This document shows positions 1-5,376 of a stretch of 6,950 nucleotides of DNA, in pieces. Within the stretch, counting starts at the first letter, position 1. Each line of letters starts with the position of its first letter. The position numbers were made by a program, and so were the translations under genes. The notes beneath the pieces were generated by a model. The model saw only the letters and a program-made list of their open reading frames with translations. It ran no database searches and was not told where the DNA came from. This DNA is from an uncultured Collinsella sp. (GTDB lineage: Bacteria; Actinomycetota; Coriobacteriia; Coriobacteriales; Coriobacteriaceae), in the NCBI GenBank assembly GCA_900757235.1, contig CAAENB010000039.1, positions 1 to 6,950 on the forward strand, written 5' to 3'.

Positions 1-948
1 ATGAGCCAGCGCGAGCTCGATATCGAGAGCCGTACCGTGCGCAACTTCGTGACCACGCATCTGCGCCGCGCACGTACCTCGGCCGACAATAAACGCGCCG
101 CGTTTGCCGAGAACTCTGCGTTTGGCGGCGAGCTCAAGGGCTATTTCTTTGGCGAGCGCGAGTTCGTAGACCTGTCGCAGCAGATTGCGGAGTTCATCTC
201 CTCCGAGCTTACCAAGGCCGAAAAAGCCGAGTCCACCGATGTGCTCGTGGCCGACTTTGACGACGATGAGGATGCCCGCTGGTTTGCCGTGATGCTGCTG
301 GGCTCCAAGCAGGCCTTTATGCACGAGGTGGGCCGCGAGGAGGGCGAGGTACGCAACGACATCGCGCGCCACTATGCTATCCTGCCGAATCCTTCCCAAA
401 AGGTGCCAAGCTATGCCATCGTGCGTGCGAGCACCATGGAGATCGGCTATGTGGACAAGAAGCGCAAGATTGCCGGCGAAGACCGCATGCTCATTCCCGA
501 CGGTCTGCTGCAGTGCGATACGGGCGTGTCGGGCAAGGAGGTCATCGACACCGTGACGCGCGTGGTCGAGGAAGTCGCCGAGGAGCACGGTGCCAATACG
601 GCCGTAGCGCTCGCTAAGGTTAAGGCTGCCGTTGCCGAGAAGGTTGAGGATGACGAGGAGCTGCCGCCCTGGGATATCGTCGATGAGGTCTTTGAGGACG
701 AGCCGGTCATCAAGGAGAGCGTACGCGCGGCGCTGACCGAAGAGAAGGTGCCCGAGCGTGTGCCCGTGGAGCGCAAGCAGGTCGAGCGTGCGGCCGTGCG
801 CAACCACAAGATTCGTACCGACACGGGCATCGAGATCAGCTTTCCGGCCGAGATGGGCTCGAACTCCGAGTACATCGAGTTCGTCAACGAACCCAACGGC
901 CTCATCTCCATCGAGCTCAAAAACATCGGCAGCATCGAGAACCGATAA
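1..948 (+). CDS. 37-kDa nucleoid-associated protein (NdpA/YejK family), probably 5'-truncated by the window edge
   Basis: The reading frame is open from base 1 to a TAA at 946-948 (315 residues visible). The C-terminal end reads DTGIEISFPAEM then FVNEPNGLISIELKNIG, which I recognise as the conserved end of clostridial-type 37-kDa nucleoid-associated proteins (NA37 family). The middle also fits: a STDVLVADF-like strand near residues 78-86, HYAILPNPSQKVP at about 124-136 and GYVDKKRKIAGEDRMLIP at about 149-166. These proteins bind the nucleoid in the cytoplasm; their exact role is poorly understood. Residues ~200-265 are acidic and charged (DDEELPPWDIVDEVFEDEP). Family members usually have ~20 more residues (an AILHILD-type strand) before the SEKELDI-like segment that here reads SQRELDI. 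The ATG at base 1 is therefore probably an internal Met and the real start lies upstream. No Shine-Dalgarno can be checked. The gene converges on the lysine operon and ends just before a strong terminator. Family assignment is good; the start is uncertain. Confidence 0.85.
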   Translation: MSQRELDIESRTVRNFVTTHLRRARTSADNKRAAFAENSAFGGELKGYFFGEREFVDLSQQIAEFISSELTKAEKAESTDVLVADFDDDEDARWFAVMLLGSKQAFMHEVGREEGEVRNDIARHYAILPNPSQKVPSYAIVRASTMEIGYVDKKRKIAGEDRMLIPDGLLQCDTGVSGKEVIDTVTRVVEEVAEEHGANTAVALAKVKAAVAEKVEDDEELPPWDIVDEVFEDEPVIKESVRAALTEEKVPERVPVERKQVERAAVRNHKIRTDTGIEISFPAEMGSNSEYIEFVNEPNGLISIELKNIGSIENR

Positions 949-974
949 ACTGCTCTTGGACGCTGCAGAAAAAC

Positions 975-1011
975 AAAGGCCGAAGCCTCGGATGAGGGCT
1001 TCGGCCTTTTT
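975..1011. terminator. Bidirectional rho-independent terminator between convergent genes
   Basis: A perfect 13-bp stem (975-987 AAAGGCCGAAGCC with 997-1009 GGCTTCGGCCTTT) encloses a 9-nt loop. On the plus strand it runs into T1007-T1011, 27 bases after the stop of the nucleoid-associated protein gene. On the minus strand the stem is followed by G and then five T (complement of 969-973), so it can also stop read-through from the lysine operon. Confidence 0.93.
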
Positions 1012-1054
1012 ACTTGGGGCTTAATTACGCTACTGGTTGAGCATAAGTCAGCGA

Positions 1055-1152
1055 AAACGCCCCAGAGCGAGCAAGGTGACGTGAAAGAGGAGGGCATTGA
1101 CCTTTTGGTCATGCCCGACGATTGAACGTCAGATTGCCGCTCTGGGGCGTTT
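1055..1152. repeat. 98-nt imperfect palindrome (long hairpin element) between convergent genes
   Basis: The outer 15-bp arms are perfect: 1055-1069 AAACGCCCCAGAGCG pairs with 1138-1152 CGCTCTGGGGCGTTT. Pairing continues inward. A1070 is bulged; 1071-1074 pairs with 1134-1137 (GCAA/TTGC); a 2x2 internal loop follows; 1077-1082 pairs with 1126-1131 (TGACGT/ACGTCA). After a 9x9 internal loop, 1092-1102 pairs with 1107-1116 (GGGCAT-T-GACC/GGTCATGCCC, one bulged T) around a TTTT loop. On the minus strand, the direction of the lysine operon, the outer arm ends in TTTT (1057-1054), so it could terminate or protect that mRNA. No protein is encoded. It could be a mobile REP/MITE-like element, a structured RNA or a terminator. 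Whether it recurs elsewhere in the genome cannot be seen here. Confidence 0.7.
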
Positions 1153-1165
1153 GCAGCGTCGAGCC

Positions 1166-1193
1166 GTTACGGCGTTTGGTAAAACGCCGTAAC
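1166..1193 (-). terminator. Perfect 12-bp hairpin directly after dapH, without a T-tract
   Basis: GTTACGGCGTTT (1166-1177) pairs perfectly with AAACGCCGTAAC (1182-1193) around a 4-nt loop. It begins 3 bases past the dapH stop codon. No run of T follows on either strand, so it is not a classical intrinsic terminator. It may act with the long palindrome just downstream, or as a 3' stabiliser against exonucleases. Its role is inferred from position only. Confidence 0.55.
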
Positions 1194-1195
1194 TA

Positions 1196-1915
1196 TTAAA
1201 GCTGGCGCAGACCTTCCTCGAGACCGGTCTTGCTGTCGGTCTTCTCGTCGCGCATCTTGATAACGCGGGCGGGGACACCGGCCACAACGGCACCGGCGGG
1301 GACGTCCTCCACGCATACGGCGCCGGCGGCGACAACAGCGCCCTTGCCTACGTGCACGCCCTCCAAGACCACGGCGTTGGCGCCGATCATGACATCGTCC
1401 TCGATGATGACGGGCGTGGCGCTGGCGGGCTCCACAACGCCTGCCAGCACGGTGCCGGCGCCGATGTGGCAGTTCTTACCCACGGTGGCGCGGCCGCCCA
1501 GCACGGCGCCCATGTCGATCATGGAGCCCTCGCCGATAACGGAGCCGATGTTGATGATGGCGCCCATCATGATGACGGCGCGGTCGCCGATCTCGACGCG
1601 GTCGCGGATGATCGCGCCCGGCTCGATGCGGGCATTGATGCCCTTAAGGTCGAGCATGGGCACGGCAGAGTTGCGGCAGTCGTTCTCCACATCGTAGTAG
1701 TCGATGGAGTCGGCATTGGCATCGAGGATGGCCTTGAGCTCTTCCCAGTCGCCAAAGACGGTCTTGCCACGACGGCCGCCGTAGACGTGCGCATTGCCCC
1801 ACTGGACCTTCATGCCGGGCTTCTCGCGCACATACAGCTTGACGGGCGTCTTTTTGGGCGCGGTGGCGATGTAATTGATAATCTCCTGGGCATCCATCTC
1901 GGCTGCGTTACTCAT
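1196..1915 (-). CDS. dapH: 2,3,4,5-tetrahydropyridine-2,6-dicarboxylate N-acetyltransferase
   Basis: This enzyme acetylates tetrahydrodipicolinate with acetyl-CoA, the committed step of the acetyl branch of the DAP/lysine pathway, in the cytoplasm. It is 239 residues long, close to the Bacillus DapH length (~236). A small alpha/beta N-terminal domain (about 1-80) is followed by a left-handed beta-helix of hexapeptide repeats (about 95-215). Recognisable blocks are RNSAVPMLDLKGINARIEPG (81-100), GGRATVGKNCHIGAGTVLAG (140-159), IGANAVVLEGVHVGKGAVVAAG (from 177) and VVAGVPARVIK (210-220), ending in LRQL as in Bacillus. These match the acetyl type (DapH), not the longer succinyl type (DapD of proteobacteria). 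ATG at 1915 has AAGGAG (complement of 1925-1930) nine bases upstream, which supports it over Met7. It is the last gene of the operon, 39 bases after dapB. The name dapD is also used for this family. Confidence 0.96.
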   Translation of the reverse strand: MSNAAEMDAQEIINYIATAPKKTPVKLYVREKPGMKVQWGNAHVYGGRRGKTVFGDWEELKAILDANADSIDYYDVENDCRNSAVPMLDLKGINARIEPGAIIRDRVEIGDRAVIMMGAIINIGSVIGEGSMIDMGAVLGGRATVGKNCHIGAGTVLAGVVEPASATPVIIEDDVMIGANAVVLEGVHVGKGAVVAAGAVCVEDVPAGAVVAGVPARVIKMRDEKTDSKTGLEEGLRQL

Positions 1916-1954
1916 ATGCTGTTTCTCCTTTGCGTGGGTACGGTAGGTAACTGG

Positions 1955-2695
1955 TTAGGCGAACATGACCTGGTCGAAGGTGTAGAAGCCGGGGTCGCGG
2001 ACGACGAGCTTTTGAGCGGCGGCCAGAGCGCCGTTGACAAAAATCTGGCGGCTTGTGGCGCGATGGTTAAGCGTGACTTCCTCGTCCTGGCCAAAGAAGC
2101 TTACCTCGTGCACGCCGGCGACGGTGCCGCCGCGCAGCGAGTGCATACCGATCTCCTTGGGGTCACGCGCGCCGCACATGCCCTCGCGACCGTAGACAGG
2201 ATGATAGCCAGCCTCAGGCTCGGCCTCGACCACGGCGTCGAGCAGCAGCTTTGCAGTGCCGCTGGGGGCGTCGACCTTTTGGTTATGGTGCGTCTCGACG
2301 ATTTCGCAGTCAAAGCCGGGCAGCTCGCGTGTGGCCTGTGCTACCAGATGACGCAGAGCTGCGATACCGATGGAGTAATTTCCGGAGTGCATGACGCGGG
2401 CGTTTTGACCCAGCTCGCGCAGGCGATCCATCTGCTCGGGTGTGTAGCCCGTGGTGCCCGAGACCAATGCGGCGCCTGTACGCTCGACATAGGCGACGAC
2501 GGCGTCGAAGGTCACGACGTTCGAGAAGTCGATGATTACATCGGCCGTCGGTGCGCTCTCGAGCTCGGACAAGTCGAAGCCGATCTGGGCGACGATGTCA
2601 AAAACGGGCTCTCCAGCGGCGTTGACAATGCCCTCGGCGGTAGTGCGGATGAGCGAGCCCATGCGGCCCGTTCCCATAATGACGGTCTTAATCAA
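1955..2695 (-). CDS. dapB: 4-hydroxy-tetrahydrodipicolinate reductase
   Basis: DapB reduces the DapA product to tetrahydrodipicolinate using NAD(P)H. The 246-residue protein has the expected order: Rossmann motif MGTGRMG (7-13), DFS (56-58), GTTGY (80-84), then the catalytic segment THHNQKVDAPSGTA (135-148). In that segment H136 and K140 correspond to the E. coli catalytic His159/Lys163, and SGT binds substrate carboxylate. LRGGTVAGVHEVSF (187-200) is typical of the C-terminal domain. The start codon is TTG (2695-2693), overlapping the last eight bases of lysA-dapA. A Shine-Dalgarno AAGGGAG (complement of 2705-2711) lies nine bases upstream, and the protein begins directly with the nucleotide-binding strand (IKTVIMGTG), so no earlier start is needed. 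The overlap and weak initiator suggest translational coupling to dapA. The acidic patch seen in some NADH-preferring DapB was not assessed, so cofactor preference is left open. Confidence 0.96.
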   Translation of the reverse strand: MIKTVIMGTGRMGSLIRTTAEGIVNAAGEPVFDIVAQIGFDLSELESAPTADVIIDFSNVVTFDAVVAYVERTGAALVSGTTGYTPEQMDRLRELGQNARVMHSGNYSIGIAALRHLVAQATRELPGFDCEIVETHHNQKVDAPSGTAKLLLDAVVEAEPEAGYHPVYGREGMCGARDPKEIGMHSLRGGTVAGVHEVSFFGQDEEVTLNHRATSRQIFVNGALAAAQKLVVRDPGFYTFDQVMFA

Positions 2696-4997
2696 GCAGA
2701 CCAGCTCCCTTCAGAGCATCGGTAAGTGCGGCTCGCGTGTCGTTGGCCATGGGGCACAGCGGCATGCGGTAGTTTGCCTCGATCATACCCATCTGGGCGA
2801 GCGCTTCCTTGACGGGGATGGGGTTGACCTCGCTAAAGAGGGCATTGATGAGCGGCTGGCCGGCAATCTGGATATCGCGGGCGCGCGCTACGTCGCCGTC
2901 CAGATAGGCGCGGCACATGTCGTGCACGAGCTGCGGCTGAACATCGGCCCACACACTGATGGTGCCCGAGGCGCCCAGGCTCATGAGCGGCACGGTGAGG
3001 GCGTCCTCGCCCGAGTACATGCGGAAGTCATCGGACAGCAGGTGGGCGATCTTGGCCGCGTAGGCGACGTTGCCCGAGGCTTCTTTAATACCCATGATGT
3101 TGGGGTGCGCGGCCAAGCGCTCTACGTTGCGCTCGCTGATGCCGCAGCCGCAGCGGCCGGGGATGTTGTACAGGATGCAGGGGATATCTACGGCATCGGC
3201 AACGGTCTTAAAGTGCTGGTAGATGCCCTCCTCGTTGGACTTGTTGTAGTAGGGGGTAATGAGCAGCAGGCCGTCGGCGCCCAGGCCCTGATAGGTGAGC
3301 GACTTGGTGAGCATGGTCTGCGTGGAGTTGGAGCCCGAGCCGGCGATGACGGGGACACGGCCTGCAACCTGCTTGACCACCGCGGCGACAACGGAGTTGT
3401 CCTCGTCGTCGGTCATCGTGGCGCTCTCTCCGGTGGTGCCCAGGGTGAGGATGGCGTCGGTACCGTTTTGCAGGTGGAAATCGATAAGGCGCTCGAGCGC
3501 GTCAAAGTCGACGCTTCCGTCCTTTTTAAACGGCGTGACGAGGGCGACGATCGAACCCTCGAGGTTGCGGATATCCATGTTCTTCTCCTTCGCTTCCGCG
3601 ATCTGGATGCGTTTGTTCCACTGAGCGGCGACGGCCAGACGCTCGTCCTGGGCGCGACGGCGGGCACTTTCGGCGCGCGACTTGGCCAGCAGCTCTCGGC
3701 CGCTAGGCAGCACGTCGAGCGTGGCAAAGTAATCGCCCGGGCGCTCAGCACGGCGGATGAGGTCGGCCGAGCCATCGGGGCGCAGCAGCACCTCGGCGGA
3801 GCGCAGACGGCCGTTGTAGTTGTAGCCCATGGAGTAGCCATGCGCGCCGGTATCGTGGATCACGAGCAAGTCGCCCATGTCGATCCGCGGTAGCTCGCGG
3901 TCGATGGCGAACTTGTCATTGTTCTCACACAGATTGCCCGTGATGTCGTAGGTGTCCGTAACGGGTGCTGCGGTCTTGTCGGCGCCACCCGGCTGTCCCA
4001 TCACCGTAATGTGGTGGTAAGCGCCATACATGGCAGGACGGATCAGATCGACGGCGCTTGCGTCCACGCCGATATAGTCCTTGTAGATCTGCTTTTCGTG
4101 GATGGCCTTGGTCACCAGGCAGCCGTAGGGGCCCATCATAAAGCGACCCATCTCGGTGCAAATCGCCACATCGCCCATGCCGGCGGGAACCAAGATCTCG
4201 TCGTAGGCCGCGTGTACGCCCTCGCCGATGGCACGGATGTCGTTAGCCTGCTGCTCGGGCAGGTAGGGGATACCCACACCGCCGGACAGATTGATAAAGG
4301 CGACATGTGCGCCCGTTTCACGCTCCAGGCGCACGGCAAGCTCAAAGAGGATGCGCGCAAGCTTGGGGTAGTAGTCGTTGGTGACGGTGTTGCTGGCAAG
4401 GAATGCGTGGATGCCAAAGTCCTCGGCGCCCTTGGCCTTGAGCATGCGGAAGGCCTCGAAGAGCTGCTCGGTGGTCATGCCGTATTTGGAGTCGCCGGGG
4501 TTATCCATGATGCCGTTGGAGAGCTGGAATAGGCCGCCCGGATTAAAGCGGCAGCTGACCGTCTTGGGGATGGGTCCCGCAACGCGCTCAAAGAACTCGA
4601 TGTGGCTGATGTCGTCAAAGTTGACGATGGCACCCAGCTTGTCGGCGAGCTCAAAGTCCGCCGCCGGTGTGTCGTTGGACGAGAACATGATGTCGTGTCC
4701 GGTGATGCCCAGCGAGCGGGCGATCATGAGCTCGGTATAGCTCGAGCAATCGCAGCCGCAGCCGTATTCGTTGAGAATGGAGATGAGTGCCGGGTTGGGG
4801 TTGGCCTTGACGGCAAAGTATTCCTTAAAGCCCGGGTTCCATGCAAAGGCGTCGCGCACTTCTTGCATGTTGCGGCGGATGCCCGCCTCGTCGTATAGAT
4901 GAAACGGCGTGGGGAACTGCTCGACGATATGCTCGAGCGTCTCCTTGTCCACAAACGGCTGCTTGGCCGCATATGCCTCGTTGGGAGTCAATGACAT
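2688..4997 (-). CDS. Fused diaminopimelate decarboxylase (LysA) - 4-hydroxy-tetrahydrodipicolinate synthase (DapA)
   Basis: One open frame of 769 codons joins two complete pathway enzymes. Residues 1-~430 are a PLP-dependent DAP decarboxylase (meso-DAP to L-lysine): PLP lysine K64 in YFAVKANPNP, SKYGM (170-174), glycine loop LSGGVGIPY (237-245), TEMGRF (281-286), RPAMYGAYHHI (320-330), the active-site Cys357-Glu358 pair in GNLCENND, and the HGYSMGYNYN block (386-395). Residues ~431-473 are a charged, Arg/Ala/Glu-rich, probably helical linker. Residues 474-769 are a full-length DapA (296 residues, normal size): GTTGES (520-525), TPYYN (581-585), catalytic Tyr610 in LYNIPGR and Schiff-base Lys638 in IMGIKEASGN. 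No stop codon or frameshift separates the halves, yet M474 has its own Shine-Dalgarno, so free DapA may also be made. The ATG at 4997 is the only reasonable start: an in-frame stop lies at 5015-5013, and GAGG (complement of 5008-5011) lies ten bases upstream. This is the first gene of the riboswitch-controlled operon. The alternative is that a recent stop-codon loss, or a sequencing error, joined lysA and dapA. Confidence 0.93.
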   Translation of the reverse strand: MSLTPNEAYAAKQPFVDKETLEHIVEQFPTPFHLYDEAGIRRNMQEVRDAFAWNPGFKEYFAVKANPNPALISILNEYGCGCDCSSYTELMIARSLGITGHDIMFSSNDTPAADFELADKLGAIVNFDDISHIEFFERVAGPIPKTVSCRFNPGGLFQLSNGIMDNPGDSKYGMTTEQLFEAFRMLKAKGAEDFGIHAFLASNTVTNDYYPKLARILFELAVRLERETGAHVAFINLSGGVGIPYLPEQQANDIRAIGEGVHAAYDEILVPAGMGDVAICTEMGRFMMGPYGCLVTKAIHEKQIYKDYIGVDASAVDLIRPAMYGAYHHITVMGQPGGADKTAAPVTDTYDITGNLCENNDKFAIDRELPRIDMGDLLVIHDTGAHGYSMGYNYNGRLRSAEVLLRPDGSADLIRRAERPGDYFATLDVLPSGRELLAKSRAESARRRAQDERLAVAAQWNKRIQIAEAKEKNMDIRNLEGSIVALVTPFKKDGSVDFDALERLIDFHLQNGTDAILTLGTTGESATMTDDEDNSVVAAVVKQVAGRVPVIAGSGSNSTQTMLTKSLTYQGLGADGLLLITPYYNKSNEEGIYQHFKTVADAVDIPCILYNIPGRCGCGISERNVERLAAHPNIMGIKEASGNVAYAAKIAHLLSDDFRMYSGEDALTVPLMSLGASGTISVWADVQPQLVHDMCRAYLDGDVARARDIQIAGQPLINALFSEVNPIPVKEALAQMGMIEANYRMPLCPMANDTRAALTDALKGAGLLD
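3576..3590 (-). promoter_or_regulatory. dapA: Internal Shine-Dalgarno and ATG for a free-standing DapA inside the fusion
   Basis: On the minus strand AAGGAG (complement of 3585-3590), six bases and then ATG (3578-3576) form a good ribosome-binding site at codon 474, exactly where DapA-family proteins begin (MDIRNLEGSIVALVTPF). This would yield a standard 296-residue DapA ending at the same TAA (2690-2688). The site looks like a relic of, or a working substitute for, separate lysA and dapA genes. Use of this start is inferred. Confidence 0.7.
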
Positions 4998-5007
4998 GTC
5001 CCGTAAA

Positions 5008-5075
5008 CCTCGCTATCCAGACGGCGCTACCTGCGCATCGAATCCGCATAGCGTGGACCCAATGTCCGGATAGCG
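5008..5075 (-). promoter_or_regulatory. Riboswitch expression platform with two mutually exclusive helices at the lysA ribosome-binding site
   Basis: Between the aptamer and the lysA ATG the leader has no T-tract, so transcription attenuation by an intrinsic terminator is unlikely. Two competing pairings are visible in the minus-strand RNA. (a) The 3' side of P1 and following bases (complement of 5064-5075, CGCUAUCCGGAC) can form 12 pairs with GUCUGGAUAGCG (complement of 5011-5022), leaving the adjacent AGG free. (b) If P1 is held closed, AUAGCGAGG (complement of 5008-5016) can instead pair with CCACGCUAU (complement of 5048-5056) through 8 pairs and one A-A mismatch, covering the AGG of the Shine-Dalgarno. 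This fits a lysine-induced translational OFF switch. The complementarities are direct observations; the switching order is inferred. Confidence 0.6.
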
Positions 5076-5225
5076 CTCCCGCATTGCTGCAGACAGTCCT
5101 GCGGGTGTTTCCCGCAGGCCCACCAGGCTGTTCGTGCCCGAAAAACCCAGTTCGGCGGGTTTCGCCTCCCCGCGGGGTCAAAGCCTGCCGGCTCGCCCGC
5201 GGCTCTTCGTGCCCGCGCCTCTATC
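5069..5225 (-). promoter_or_regulatory. Lysine riboswitch aptamer (L-box)
   Basis: Read on the minus strand, the leader of lysA carries the L-box landmarks in order. P1 strand and core: GATAGAGGCGC (from 5225). P2 base: GCGGG with CCCGC (5212-5216 and 5155-5159). Upper P2 stem: 5196-5202 with 5170-5176. The conserved GCCGAA follows (complement of 5151-5156), then a short P3 with TTCG/CGAA. P4 is a perfect 8-bp stem (5098-5105 with 5111-5118), followed directly by ACTGTC (complement of 5092-5097). P5 is a small stem with a GCAA tetraloop (5079-5092). The closing strand GGGAGCGCTATC ends the aptamer, its CTATC (complement of 5069-5073) pairing with GATAG (complement of 5221-5225). The P4-ACTGTC-P5-GGAG arrangement matches the crystallised Thermotoga lysine aptamer. 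Position ahead of lysA-dapA-dapB-dapH agrees with repression by lysine. P2 is short and GC-rich, and I could not identify the usual loop E (AGTA) with confidence. Confidence 0.94.
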
Positions 5226-5227
5226 AA

Positions 5228-5246
5228 GTGGTAACGACCCTACCAC
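5228..5246. repeat. Small dyad GTGGTA-N7-TACCAC just upstream of the riboswitch
   Basis: Perfect 6-bp half-sites (5228-5233 and 5241-5246) are separated by seven bases. The dyad sits between the likely lysA-operon promoter and the P1 stem of the aptamer, so it could be a repressor operator or a 5' hairpin of the transcript. Nothing in the window identifies a binding protein. Confidence 0.4.
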
Positions 5247-5251
5247 GTTGC

Positions 5252-5260
5252 ACTTTACCA
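5252..5260 (-). promoter_or_regulatory. Candidate extended -10 promoter of the lysA-dapA-dapB-dapH operon
   Basis: On the minus strand TGG-TAAAGT (complement of 5252-5260) resembles an extended -10 (TGn plus four of six matches to TATAAT). It would place the transcript start near 5245, about 20 bases before the aptamer. No good -35 is seen. The DNA around 5250-5295 is clearly AT-rich compared with its flanks and probably holds promoters for both divergent genes. An alternative -35/-10 pair is TTGTTT and TAGGGT (complement of 5238-5243), spaced 17, which is equally weak. Confidence 0.35.
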
Positions 5261-5376
5261 AACAAGAGTATTTGTATATAACGTTTAAAAAATGCAGGGA
5301 TATGCTGGAAATAAGGGTGTAGCAATCTTGCGGCACAATAGATAGCAGCCGACGCGCACCTACGAAAGGAACCAAT

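Noticed and set aside
1352..2725. A long plus-strand open frame opposite dapH and dapB, rich in Asp, His, Gly and Ala
   Set aside because: It lies wholly antisense to two clearly recognised genes, has low-complexity composition typical of the reverse frame of GC-rich DNA, and shows no family motif.
2532..3893. A 453-codon plus-strand open frame opposite the DapA half
   Set aside because: It is a reverse-frame shadow of the lysA-dapA gene: no recognisable domain, and it crosses the dapB-dapA boundary.
4998..5068. A rho-independent terminator as the riboswitch expression platform
   Set aside because: No GC stem followed by a T-run is present on the minus strand between the aptamer and the lysA start.
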